This document shows, one piece after another, positions 24,889 through 39,696 of a stretch of 64,000 bases of DNA. Where the stretch lies: the NCBI GenBank assembly GCA_017871115.1, contig JAFCIZ010000001.1:3515501-3579500 (forward strand), given 5' to 3'. The stretch's first letter is position 1. Each line of letters begins with the position of its first letter. Source of the stretch: Cunninghamella blakesleeana (taxonomy: Eukaryota; Mucoromycota; Mucoromycetes; Mucorales; Cunninghamellaceae). The notes under the pieces are model-generated. The model searched no databases. It saw only the letters and a program-made list of their open reading frames with translations, and was not told where the DNA came from. The position numbers and the translations under genes are program-made.

Positions 24889-27828
24889 TTACAAACGATT
24901 TGAATAAGAGTCTACAAATTCCATGATACCAGGCCTTAATTTATCAGCCATCGTGATAACTACTAAAAAATCATGCCAAGAAGTTAAACCGGAGGCTTCC
25001 ATCATACGTTGTATTATATCTTGTTGTTGTTGTTGTAATCTATTTGATGAGGATGGTATGGATGATGATGATGATGATGATGTATTGGAGACAGTGTTAT
25101 GAATGTGACTATTGCTATTAATATTATTGCTTGGTATGTTTGTATTATTTATATTTATTGTTGAGTGATGGCTATTTTCATTGATCATTGCTGCTGTTGC
25201 TGTTGCTGTTAATGATGAAGACATGCCTTTGGCAAGAATAGCACTTGTTTCATCTTGTATAAATTTTACTAATGCTGTAGCCCGTTTTATTAATCCTCTT
25301 CGCCATTGTCGAATATATGATTCTCTTATTTTATTTGGTAATGCAAATGTTTCATCAACTAATTTTTGAACCATAGGTGAGATGACTTCGGTTTTTTGAA
25401 AAGTTGTAAAACGTCTAATTTAGTATATATATATATATATAAAAGAAATAAAAAAAGAACGAGTTAATATATGGAGAGAGACCCATATCTATATACTATG
25501 TATATGATATACTTATTTAAAAATTTAAAATGATTTACTTTTGATTTGTTTCACTAGATGATTTCATATTTGAACCGGTTGTAATAAAATTGGAGAAATC
25601 TTCTTCTAATCTAGATAATAAAGTGTCATGCCATTGGTACTTTAATCGACGGTATGCTGGCTGTAACACGGTTTGTTTTATTTGTAATTTATCAAGGTCA
25701 GCTATTGTGGTCGGAGTTGGCGAATCTAACACCTCAATTTCTAATCGAGATTTTGAATTTTCTAAATCCTAAAATATAAAAAAAAAAATAATGAAAAGAA
25801 GCTAAATTATTTCCCGTTTTTTCTATTTTTTCTCTTTTTTTTGATCTAAAATAATATATATATATATAAAAAGTTACCTGTAATAATAATCCTTGTAAAT
25901 AAAGGTCAGGCATATACTTGTGATTTTTTCTTGCATGACTTGAGCGACTTTTTTCTTCAGGCGATAAAAATAATGCCAAAGTATTGATTACCATATTCAT
26001 AGATGTCAAATTTTTTCCAATTAACACGGTTGATCCATAGGTTTGTAAATGAGAGGTAATTAATCTAAGTGATTAAAAATAAAAAATAGGGTGAATACTT
26101 GTTTTAAATAAATATTAGATAGATGTTATATGGATATTTATATATATCAACTTACTTGACAAGAAATTCGGTATCAACTATTGGTTTACAATTTTTGGAT
26201 AAAAGTGTATGACTAATCTATAATAAAAACAATAATCGTATTTTAAGTAAACTGTAGTCGTAATATATATATATGTATATATCAATTATACTACCTTGAT
26301 CCATTCAGTTGGTAGTGAAACAGATTCTAAATTCATTATAGATCTTACAAGAGGAAATAGATGTACATTTGCAAAATAATCTAAGGCACTAGACCATGAC
26401 TATAATTAAATAAAATAAAAAATCATGAGGAAAAAAAAAGTTTAACTATATATATAAATATATGTGCATATAGTATGTTGAATACTGTTATCATCATTAA
26501 TGTTATATGTATATCAAACCTACAGTACAATGTTTACGATATATTCTTCGAAGTCGAATTAAAACATCAATCAGCTGACGAGGAACTCTTTGGGATAAAA
26601 CATTAAAGTATTGGGAAAAATTACGTAAATAACGGACAGGAACAACCATTACCAATCCACATAAAGAAGAAGAGCAAGGATCTTGATATAAAAAAGCTGT
26701 ACAGACTAAACCTTGACGATGTAATACAAGCCATTTTGGTTCGATTTTGGATAAGGTTCTTCCCATTTCACCATTCAAAACTTGTCTTGCAATCGTGGTT
26801 AGTAAACTATTTTCCATAGGTTCACCGGACCATACCTTTGTTACTTTGGGGCCGACTACATTAGACCATTGTATTAATAGAATAGCTGAAAAAAAACATG
26901 AATCAAATAACTCGGTTAGATTATTCGCCATGTCATTCTTGGTTGGTTTAGCTGATACAATGGAATCTATAAATAGATGCAAACAAAAGAAAAAAAGAAA
27001 AAGAAGAAAAATAAATAAATAAATAAATAAATTATCATTCATATCGTTCATCAATCATCACTATTATTCTTATATATATATTTAAAAAAATCAGATATAT
27101 TTATATGCACATATACCATTTGCAACATCATAAAGTGCAGCCATTGCTTCCGATGGTGGTAGGTTGGTTGTATCTGTTGCTGTATTATTGATTGGGTTGG
27201 CTACTGATACATAGTTGGAAAGTATGGGTGACCCAAGTGGCGAGATAGCTTTATCTTTGGAAAGTGGAGTAACAATAAGTTCTGAATGTTGGAAGACGGG
27301 CGATTTTATAAAGTGATGGTGATGATGATGTGATTTTTTACGTTGAAGTGGATCAGGAAATTCAGTATTATTGGTATTGCTATTATTTTGATTATTATTT
27401 GTATTATTTGAATTTGAAAGGGTATTTTCAATATTATTTAATATTGTAGTTTTGGTGTTAGTATCATGATCTATTTTTTTAAAACTTTTATTATTGCTAT
27501 TTTCATTAGAATTATTAATATTATTATTATTGTTGTTGCTGTTGTTGCTGCTATTGTTATTATGAATAGTATTGCTAGTATTAATGCTTTTATTAAAATC
27601 GTCAGAAGAACTAGAGTGTGTAAGTGCTTTTAATTGACTTTTTGCATCTAAAGAGGAACTTAAATCATCCAAATGCCGAGTGCCTCCATTATTTGAGTTT
27701 GATCCTACTCCAGTAACTACTGCTGTTGTAGTAATTTCTAATGGTTGTATAGCTGTAGTTGATCTAGTAGCTTTTGATTTGGTTAAGCGTGTATGTTTTG
27801 AAGAAGAATCATATGATCGAGACATCAA
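24889..27828 (-). CDS. C9orf72-like longin/DENN-domain protein
   Basis: Seven exons, 27828-27117, 26966-26524, 26399-26295, 26217-26156, 26064-25878, 25768-25539 and 25414-24889, give 754 residues. From about residue 238 the protein follows the order of C9orf72: a longin-type start (AILLIQWSNVVGPKVTKVW, then QVLNGEMGRTLSKIEPKWLV), the central block LITSHLQTYGSTVLIGKN and LALFLSPEEKSRSS, then MPDLYLQGLLLQ, and a C-terminal DENN part (RRGLIKRATALVKFIQDE, then VVITMADKLRPGIMEF). In animals C9orf72 forms a complex with SMCR8 and WDR41 that acts as a GAP toward small GTPases and in autophagy and lysosome nutrient signalling. The first 237 residues are an Asn/Ser-rich, probably disordered extension absent from the human protein. 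Ser/Asn runs also interrupt the C-terminal domain near residues 630-670. The family call rests on remembered alignment of conserved blocks. Confidence 0.82.
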
Positions 27829-27841
27829 ATAATTGATCTGG

Positions 27842-27845
<4 letters not shown>

Positions 27846-27886
<41 letters not shown>

Positions 27887-27935
27887 AGAGGGAGAGAGGG
27901 AGAGAGGGAGTGGGAGTGGGAGAGGAGAAAATGAG
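27846..27935 (-). promoter_or_regulatory. A38 run plus GA-rich tract before the C9orf72-like start
   Basis: An uninterrupted run of 38 A (27846-27883) is followed by about 50 bases of GA/GGGA repeats. On the coding strand this is a C/T-rich tract passing into T38, ending about 18 bases before the start codon. It is the strongest case of the pyrimidine-tract pattern here and may act as a nucleosome-excluding promoter element. Confidence 0.5.
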
Positions 27936-28287
27936 AGTAAGATTAAAAAAAAAAGTAAAATTATATAGTGCGGGGATAAGTGTTCAAGTCACTTTTTATT
28001 TTAGAACATACATAAAAAAAAGAATTTTATTTTTAAATTCCAATTTTGCAGAATATATTTGTTTTACTTTTAATATAAATTATTTGGATAAAAAAATTGA
28101 GAAGTCCTCCCAAGAGTTTACTAAAATGTACGTACCAATTTAATGCTGTTCTTTTACCTTTTCTTTTTTCTTTTTTTCAAAAAAGTTTTTTATATTACAG
28201 ATAATAATGATAAAATTATTATAATAATAAATATCATGTGCATTTCAATCAATCGATTTTATTTAATCATTATAGAACTACATAGTT
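27936..28287. other. Intergenic region between the C9orf72-like gene and PFKFB
   Basis: Promoter side of the C9orf72-like gene and 3' end of PFKFB. Open frames on the plus strand here are unsupported. No gene seen. Confidence 0.4.
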
Positions 28288-31032
<2,745 letters not shown>

Positions 31033-31345
31033 AAAATAATTGTATTTATTAAAAAAAAAGGCGAATAAATAAAAACACAAATACTATAGATGACTTTTTT
31101 TAAAAATAAAAATAAAAGAGAGAAAAAAAAAAAAATGGAAGGGAAAAAAAAGAAAAAAAATTAAAAAAACGGTAAACAAAATGCTGGGAATTAAAAAAAA
31201 TTCGGTCGGTTATTTTTAAAAATAGTAATGTTGAACAAAAAAAAGTTGACCTTTGCATGATTTTTTTATTAATTCCCTATTACCAAGATTCAACCATATA
31301 TATATAACACTATTTCAATTACTATTATAATATATAATATATAAT

Positions 31346-31378
<33 letters not shown>

Positions 31379-33108
31379 CATACATACATATACGTATACA
31401 TATATATATTACGATAATAAATAATAATTTGTTACAATTTTAATTAGTGATATTTTATATTAATACATGAAAAATAATCATAGCTCATCATAATGGAACA
31501 CAAGCTTTTTTTTTCTAAATGACTTTTATTTTTCTTCACTATGTACGTAGATTTTTTTTTATCATATTTATTTATTGTTATTATTAAAGTTATATTTTTT
31601 TTTATATATAATGTGTTAAAAAGGAAAAAGAAAATGATTTTTTTACATTAATGATGATAAAATGACCTGATCATATAATTGATTACATGCCCGGTGTTTA
31701 AAATCCTTTTTTGGTTGTAATCCCTTTTTTTTCTCTCTTGGTAAAATAAAACATCAAGGTGATTAGATGATGAAATTATTATAAGCATTATCCTTGGTCA
31801 AAACAAATTAAAGCATAGGCCATTAACACTTTTTTTTATATTTTTTTAAAAATTAATTAAAACCAAATATATATCGATAATCCTGATTCCTAAAGTTGTA
31901 AATAACAAGTTCTTGTTTTGAAAAAAGCCATAAGATTACGTTTGCATATTATTATTATTGTTATTATTATTATTATACGTAAATGAAAAAAAACAAAAAC
32001 AAAAAACAAACAACTATTAAAAATAGTAAGAAATCTTATCAACTGATGAATCAACTAAAAAAAAATTTTTAATACTTTTTCTTCAGTTGCATAATCTTTA
32101 ACTGACCTCCCTTTTATTATGTACGTACGTACCGGTAAATTATATACTTATATATATGTCATTATGATATAGTCTCATTTCTTATCACTTGTTTTTTTAG
32201 ATGAAAACTACATACGTATGTAAGTATATATATCCCTTCTTTATTATTTGATTTACAATCTACATTTTACTATATTTGGTTACAATTTAAAATAAATTCT
32301 GTAGATTTTTGATGAAAAAAAGTGAGACAAATATACCAATGATTATTTAACTTTTTTTTTTTGAATGTATATCAAAGAATTTTCCTTACGCTCTTTTTTT
32401 TTTTTTTACGTATATTCTCTCATTCTTTCTACTTTTTTTTTTTTTTTATCTATACTCCGAAGAAATATCATTGAGCCCTTGATTTTTTTTTTCGTACTAA
32501 ATTGAATCACCGTAACAAACTTTAGATAGTATAAACTTTGTTTATTAAATAATAATAAAAAACACAGAATTATTATAATTTAGAAGAAAAATAGATATAA
32601 AAAGAAACATGTTACCTAGTTTTTTTTTTAAAAAAAGTCAGATATTCTCTTTGATAAAGGTCTATGGTTAATTTTCTGATTTATGAAGAACTCTAATATA
32701 AATATATTATATGATGTTGATTCGGCGATGACTTTTTTTTTATTGTTCTTTATAAATTTAAAACTTCGATTTAAGAATCATATATTTTAATGGTTATGAA
32801 TCAGTTTTTTTAAAGAGTGAAACTAGCAAGTAAAGGTAGGGATCAATGTCTGAATTTCAATTGCAATTTCTTGGTAAGATTTTGAAAAAAAACTTTTTAG
32901 TTCTTTTGATTCCCAGCAAATCATAATAGTTGGAATGACGTAGAAAATAAAAGACCGAACTCTTTTTAACCTTTTTAAGGGTAATAGTTTTCATTTTAGG
33001 AAACCATATATAAAATTATCCATATATAATACAAAATAAAAAAGGGGGGAGAAGGAAAAAGTGAAATGATGGAGAAAAAAAAAGAAAAAGTCCGAAATAA
33101 AGAAATAA

Positions 33109-33118
33109 TATATAAAAG
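33109..33118 (+). promoter_or_regulatory. TATA box of the sugar transporter
   Basis: TATATAAAAG lies about 80 bases before the start codon at 33199 and is followed by a T/C-rich tract, a classic core promoter arrangement for a highly expressed fungal gene. Confidence 0.6.
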
Positions 33119-33138
33119 CAGGTTCAAAAATCATTAGA

Positions 33139-33192
33139 CCCTTTCTCTTTTCCTTTTTACTTTTTTATTTTTTATAATCTTTTTCTTTTTTT
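33139..33192 (+). promoter_or_regulatory. T/C-rich tract before the transporter start
   Basis: Nearly pure pyrimidine stretch ending about seven bases before the start codon; probable transcription start or 5' untranslated region. Confidence 0.45.
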
Positions 33193-33198
33193 ATTAAT

Positions 33199-33716
33199 AT
33201 GGTCGTATTAAAAGGAAAAACTTTATTTAATGCTGCTACAGCATTGGCTGGTTGCGGGTTCTTACTCTTTGGTTATGATCAAGTAAAAAATTAATTAGCT
33301 CTACAAAATAACAATAATATTAATTAAAATCATTATTTTATATAAATTGATTTCTTATTTAATAATTACACTTTTTTTACAAAATAGGGTGTGATGGCTG
33401 GTGTTGTTGCCACTCAAGACTTCGTAGAAACTATGGGTCATCCTAATGCAGCTTTACTTGGTGCTATTGTTGCCCTTTATGAAATTGGTTGTATGGTTGG
33501 TGCTTTATCTACTGGTAGAATTGGTGATATTCTTGGTCGTCGTAAAACTATTCGTTATGGCTGTCTTATTCTTATTATTGGTGCAGTTCTCCAAACCGCT
33601 GCTAATGGCACCCCTATGATGATTGTTGCCCGTATTATCACTGGTGTAGGAAATGGTATGATTTATATATATTTTTAAAAAAGTAATTATATAATTATAT
33701 ATGTATATATTAATAA

Positions 33717-33749
<33 letters not shown>

Positions 33750-35372
33750 AGGTATGAACACTGCTACTATCCCTGTTTATCAAGTAAGTAGTAATTTTTT
33801 TTTTAAAAAGAATTATCAAAATTAAGCTTCCGCCAGTTCAAAAAATTTTTATTTCAATTATTTTTTAACCAAACCCTTCTCTTTTTCTATTTTTCCATTT
33901 TTTTTTTTTTTTTTTTTTTTTTAAATAATAATAATGAATAGGCTGAATTATCGCCACCCAAGTCTCGTGGGTCCCATGTTGCTTTTGAAGCATCTTTGTT
34001 AACTATTGGTGTTGCTATTGCTTATTGGTTAGAATTTGGTCTTTATTTTGTAAGTAATAAATCGTTTGCCTGGCGTTTTCCTTTAGCTTTCCAGATGGTA
34101 TTTGCTATTATTCTTGGTGCTGCTACATGGATTTTACCTGAAACTCCACGTTGGTTACAAGCTCATGGTTATGAACAAGAAGCTAAAACTATTATTGCTC
34201 GCCTTTGGACTGATGAAGATACTACTCATCCTCGTTGTATTGCTGAATGGGAAGAAATCCGTGATGGTATTGAGCTTGAACGCCGTGAAGGTGTTTCCTC
34301 TTATAAAGAATTATTCAGTAAAGGAAAATTCAATAATCGTTACAGAGTTTTACTTGGTATGGGTGGTCAATTTATTCAACAATTTGGTGGTATTAATGTA
34401 AGTGTTTTATATATAATAAATAGGTTCACTTAAAAAAAAATTATATATATTTTTAAATATTGATTATCATCATATTCACATTGCTTCTTTTACTAACTTT
34501 TACTGTATTTATTTTTATTTTTTTATCAGGCTATTTCTTATTATTTGACCACTGTATTTATGAATGCTGGTATGTCACAATCCATGGCTATGATGATGGC
34601 TGGTGTAGATGCTATTGTTTATTTCATTGGTGCTGTAACACCTATTTATACTATTGAACGATGGGGTAGACGCAAATTGATGTACCTTGGATTATTCTTT
34701 CAATTTGTTACATTATTAATTGTTGGTGTATGTCAATGGGACGTAACTAGGGAATTGGCTGCTTTACCTGAGAATGTTGATAAATCACAAATTACTCCTA
34801 GAGCCTCTCCTGGTGTGATTGTTGGTGTCTTCCTTTATAACTTTGTATTTGGTGCTGCCTGGTTAGGTCTTGCTTGGTTATATCCTTCTGAAATTTTCTC
34901 AACGGGTATGCGTGCTAAAGGTAATTCTATGAGTACTGGTGCTAACTGGCTTGGTAATTTTGTTGTTGCTGAAATCACTCCTGTTCTTTTTGATTCCATT
35001 GGTTTCTGGACTTTTATTTTCTTTGCTTTACTTAATCTTATTTTCTTGGTTCCTATTTACTTCTGGTATCCTGAAACTATGGGTAAATCTTTGGAAGAAA
35101 TTGAAGTCTTATTTGCTACTGATGAAGTTAAAGAAGACGCTAGATCTATTGCTACTGGTATTGGTGGCACTTCTCTTTATGACTCTAAACATGATGCTGA
35201 ATCCATTGCTCAACGCCCTCGTTCACATTATAGTAATCGTCCTGAATCTCGCCGTATGCCTTCTAACCTCTCTGGCGTTGCTGCCCATAATGAAAAACCT
35301 GAAAAGGATTCTGCCGCTGCTCAAATCAAACAAGAATATACTGAAGAAAAGAAAGGTCCTAACTTTAAATAA
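33199..35372 (+). CDS. Major facilitator sugar (hexose) transporter
   Basis: Five exons, 33199-33282, 33388-33655, 33752-33783 (only 32 bases), 33942-34397 and 34530-35372, give 560 residues. Sugar-porter signatures are present in order: GRIGDILGRRKTIRYG after TM2, PETPRWLQAHGYE at the central loop, QQFGGINAISYYLTTVFM in TM7, ERWGRRKLMYLG and PETMGKSLEEIEVLF at the end of TM12. TM1 begins GCGFLLFGYDQGVMAGVV. Twelve membrane spans are expected, in the plasma membrane, with proton-coupled or facilitated uptake of hexose. The C-terminal tail is about 70 residues, Ser/Arg/Lys-rich and cytosolic, and may be a site of regulated turnover. Codon use is visibly richer in C- and T-ending codons than most neighbours, fitting high expression. 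The exact sugar is not known. Confidence 0.94.
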
Positions 35373-36692
35373 TTGATTTATTTTTATTTTATTCTTTTAA
35401 AAAAAAAAATCATTATTTATAGACTCTATTGATTAGAAATTCTGTTGTATATACACTTCGTTTTTTTTTTCTTTTTACATTTATAATTATTTTTTTTTTA
35501 GTACAACATTTATTATTATTATATCCTATCACTTAGCTATTATTTATTTATTTATTCTTTGTTTTTCTTCCTGAAAAATTTCCTTTAATATGTATTCTTA
35601 TCTTTTATAAATAAATTAGAAACTTAAATTGCATTCTTTATGGTTGTGAAATTGTAATGATAATATATTATAGTATATTTACTTAAATAAGCATATGAAA
35701 ATTTTTATTTATATATACTTTTTCGTTCGGGACCGAAAAGCTTATTCCTATTTACAGTCAATAAATAAAAAAAAATATATATCGGCTGACATACATATGT
35801 GGAAGAATGCATACTGATCTACTTTTGTATAATTATTTTTACATGGTTTTTTTTTTTTTTCTATAGAAAAAATATAATGGTCATAATGGTGATGATGGTT
35901 TTTTTTACTTTATCTTGTAAAAATCAATCATCTAATTTTTTTTATATTTGTTCACGTTTTTTTATATATCATTTTATTCAATGATATCAAGTTTAGTTTA
36001 TTAATTTTTTTTTTAGTTTGGTTTTTATTTACAAGTCAGTATAATACAAAAACTACATTATTATATAACCAACTTAGTTGATCTAAGTGGGCGCGTTAAT
36101 TTAAAGTTTTAAAAAAAATCCCGTCAACTCCTTTTTACTCTACATTTACCTCACCCCCCCAAAATTATTCAGTTACACTAAATGTTCATTGGCTATTAAA
36201 AACACTTAGTAAAAAGTGTGTTGATCATTAAAAAATATTTTTAATAGTTACTCTTGAATTTTTTTTTGTGGGAATACTTGGTATCCATTATACTCCAGAC
36301 TTCTCCATATTTTTTTTATTATTGTTTTAAATCTCCATAATTATTATTCATAATAATAATCATTAGTAATATATAATTTTTTTTTATTTACTTTACAATT
36401 TAAGGTTGAGTGTTCCATGATTGTAATAGCATGATGTTTGTGACCCATTTAAAGTTTGACTGTTTCTTCTTTTGTATAATTTTTTTTAATGTGAATATTA
36501 AAAAAATATTAATTAAAATAATCATACTATAATTGTCACATTTTATTTTACTATATGTAACGTTTGTTTTTATAATATTTTTATAAAAAAATATATTATT
36601 ATTATTTTATTAATTTTATATAATCATCATTATACTATGTGAAAAAAAAAAAGAAAATACTAACTACGTAAATTATAATAAAAAATTAAAAA
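35373..36692. other. Convergent intergenic region (transporter / Msc7-like gene)
   Basis: 1.3 kb between two stop codons, longer than needed for two terminators. Mostly poly-T and AT runs. A less repetitive patch at 36085-36165 carries TTTAAAG and AAAATCCC elements like those seen upstream of other genes, but no coding frame accompanies it. Confidence 0.4.
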
Positions 36693-38440
36693 TTATTGAA
36701 GATTAGCTTTAGCCAAACCAATAACACCTTTCACCTTTGAAATAATATCAGGATTATAAATCATATGGATCATATTTTGTACAAAACCATAACTAACCCA
36801 TCCACCTTTAAGAGGATAGTCTAAAATAGGAGGAATAGGAGTCTTGACACCAGGAATACGATCAATTGTCATTGCTTTAGGAACACATAAACCACGGAGA
36901 CCTTCAGGACCAGCAAAACGACCATAACCAGAAATACCAACACCACCGAATGGAAGACCCTGGCAGAGATAATTTGAACCAAAATCATTTATATTAGACA
37001 TACCAACTTGAAGTTTAAGAGCAATCTTTTCAGCTAAACGTTTATCAGATGAGAATACGGAGGAACCTAAACCAAAAAGACAAGAGTTAGCAATACGAAG
37101 AGCATCTTCAGGTCCAGTATGTTTCATGATAACCATAATAGGAGCAAACGTTTCACTATTAGCAATAGCCATATCAGGTGTGACGTCAATAAGTAAAGTA
37201 GGTTCAAAGTATTGTCCATTGGGATGTTTAGGATGGTGATAACGTTTACCTCCACGTAATAATCTAGCTCCACGAGAAACAGCTTCTTCGATTAATCCTT
37301 CTAACTTTTCAAACTATGTAAAAAAAAGAAAAAAAATAATTATTAAGGATATCTTTTAATATTGATTTTTTTAAGGTGATGTTTTTTATAGTAATAAATT
37401 TTTATGTAATACTCTTTTTTTTAAAAAAAAAAAATATGGTTAAGTGATTTTTTTTTAGAAATCTTTTTTTTTTTTTTTTAATACCTGATTGCCCATTGTC
37501 ATAGCACCGCAATCAACTTCTTCACCATCAGACATTATAGCACCTTGGCGAAGTTTACCAATTCTAGTATTCATTTCACCTACGACTTCATTATAAATTT
37601 CTTGAGCTAAAATGATTCTTTCAATACCAACGCAATTTTGACCACAGTTTTGGAAAACACCTCTCATTAAAACAGGAATGGCTTGAGATAAATCAGTATC
37701 TTTTAATAAAATAGCGCAATCTTTACCGCCTAATTCTAAAACACAAGGAACTAAAATATCAGAGGCAGTACGTTGAACAATTTTACCTACAGAAGGAGAA
37801 CCAATAAATGTGATATGATCGACACCAGATTTGACGACTGCTTCACCTATATCAGCAAATCCAGTAATGAATTGAACCAATTCAGGATCATGACCATGAA
37901 CTTCCAAACATTTACGAATAATAGAAAGGTAATATTGAGAGGACCAAGCAACATATTCAGAGCATTTTACCATAATACCATTACCAGACATTAAGGCAGA
38001 AATAACAGGACCAATTGTATTGTGGAAACTATTTGAGAATATAATTAAATAAATATCATTTATTAAACTGAGCTGTATCACTTTTTTATTTTTTTATTTT
38101 ATGTCATGAAGTCATTTATAGTTGTTGCTGATTTATTTTATTTGGTTCGTATACTTTGTTTTAATTTATATTTATATACCCTCTTTTAATCTTTTTTATA
38201 TTTTTAAACTTACGGATAATTCCAACTAACTAAAGCTGATACGACACCCATTGGTTGATAAACAACTTTAGCATGTTTATGGATCATCATTAACCCAGGA
38301 CTACGGTAATCTTCAGATAAAACTTGTTCACCATTATCAATAGTCCAACGTAATTTTGCACAAGTAGTGATAACTTCACCAACAGATGCATCAACCACTA
38401 TGATACAAATAATAAAAAGCAAAATAAGTATTATATATTG

Positions 38441-38491
<51 letters not shown>

Positions 38492-38840
38492 TTTTGACAG
38501 ATTGATCACTATATTTTTTTTTTTATTAAAATGATAATTTCTCTATCCATCAATTTAATTGTTATACTTTATCCATTCATTGACTTACTTGTTTTTCCAG
38601 TATCACGACAGCCAACACGGCAAATTGTTTCTTGATTATCCAATACAAATTTTAATAAGCTATTTAATACAGCACGACGTTGATCAAAAGTAGTTTTAGC
38701 CCACTTTTCTTGTGCAATTCTTGTACGTTCAAGAGCATCATGAACATCAGCAACAGTAGGAGCAGGAATCTTGTCAATCAAATAACCGGTAGCAGGATCA
38801 TAACATATAATAGTAGAAGGATCAGTAGGATCCTATTTTA

Positions 38841-38871
<31 letters not shown>

Positions 38872-39323
38872 GTAGTAGTAGTAGTAGTAAAGAGAGTTAG
38901 GCTAATAAAACATATTGAGGCAGACTACATTTATAAACAAGTGTTTACACAGTAAAAATAAATATGATATTAAGTATATTCAACTTACACGTAAAGTAGG
39001 ATGATCTAATACTTGTCCTTTCCAATTGGGATCAGCAGCTAATAATAATTATAATAATAATAATAATAACAATAATAAAAACAAAAATATTATATAATAT
39101 AAATTGGTATAAATTAGTATTGATTTTTTTAAAAAAAAAATAGTATCGAGATGATGTAGTATACATTATTTTATTGCCTTATTAACTTACCAGCAGGAGG
39201 TTCAACTTTAAATTTCTTTGCAGATGGGGCACTAATCCAACTAAGAACTAACCAACTAACTAAAGCACCAATAGTTATAGTTATTAATTGGTTAGGACTC
39301 CATTGACTTTGCAATATATCCAT
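36693..39323 (-). CDS. MSC7: Membrane-anchored aldehyde dehydrogenase (Msc7-like)
   Basis: Six exons, 39323-39191, 39038-38989, 38832-38589, 38397-38214, 38028-37485 and 37313-36693, give 591 residues. An N-terminal membrane span (about residues 13-31, LITITIGALVSWLVLSW) precedes an aldehyde dehydrogenase fold. Visible motifs include VVYQPMGVVSALVSWNYPF, TFIGSPSVGKIVQRTA, the catalytic Glu region VLELGGKD, the catalytic Cys in GVFQNCGQNCVG, and the C-terminal NDFGSNYLCQGLPFGGVGIS. The span plus this domain is the arrangement of yeast Msc7, a putative endoplasmic-reticulum NAD(P)-dependent aldehyde dehydrogenase with no firmly assigned substrate. The protein also continues with a C-terminal extension after the ALDH domain, as in Msc7. 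Catalytic residues look intact. Confidence 0.92.
38443..38487. repeat. (AT)n microsatellite in an intron
   Basis: About 22 AT units within intron 3 of the Msc7-like gene, close to the splice acceptor of exon 4. Confidence 0.9.
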
Positions 39324-39696
39324 GGTTCCTATTTTTTTTTTTTAAGAAAAAAAGGGAAGGGAAAGAAAATAAATTTAACTGAAAAATTTAAAGTTTTTCT
39401 GGGTTTTAATTTTTTAAAAAAGAGCTCTTTTATTGCAAATTATGAGAGTATAAATATATAAGAATTAAATAAATAATAAAAAGAAAAGAGGATATTAGAT
39501 TATAATAAAAAATGGAATAAAACAAAAAATTATAAATAAATAATTAAAAGTGATGAAGTGGAATTAAAAATAATAGCTATACAATTTTAAAAAAATAATG
39601 GTGATGGTAATAATTAAAAAAATTATAATACGTGGTAATACTAATATATTTATACAAAGTATATATATAAATATACTATTTTTTTCTCACTTTTTT
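39324..39696. other. Intergenic region between the Msc7-like and PSD2-like genes
   Basis: Promoter of the Msc7-like gene (purine-rich at about 39345-39370, pyrimidine-rich on the coding strand) and terminator of the decarboxylase gene. No gene seen. Confidence 0.45.

Larger units (their letters stand above)
31033..33198. promoter_or_regulatory. 2.2 kb divergent region between PFKFB and the sugar transporter
   Basis: No exon supported. Near PFKFB a purine-rich tract at about 31115-31160 is C/T-rich on the coding strand. Near the transporter are a TATA box and a long T/C tract. An alternating AT/GTAT stretch lies at 31320-31410. The size of the region suggests complex control, which suits a sugar transporter. 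Confidence 0.45.

Noticed and set aside
35799..35984. Plus-strand frame of 61 codons after the transporter
   Set aside because: Mostly Phe and Ile from poly-T; no homology-like segment and no splice context.
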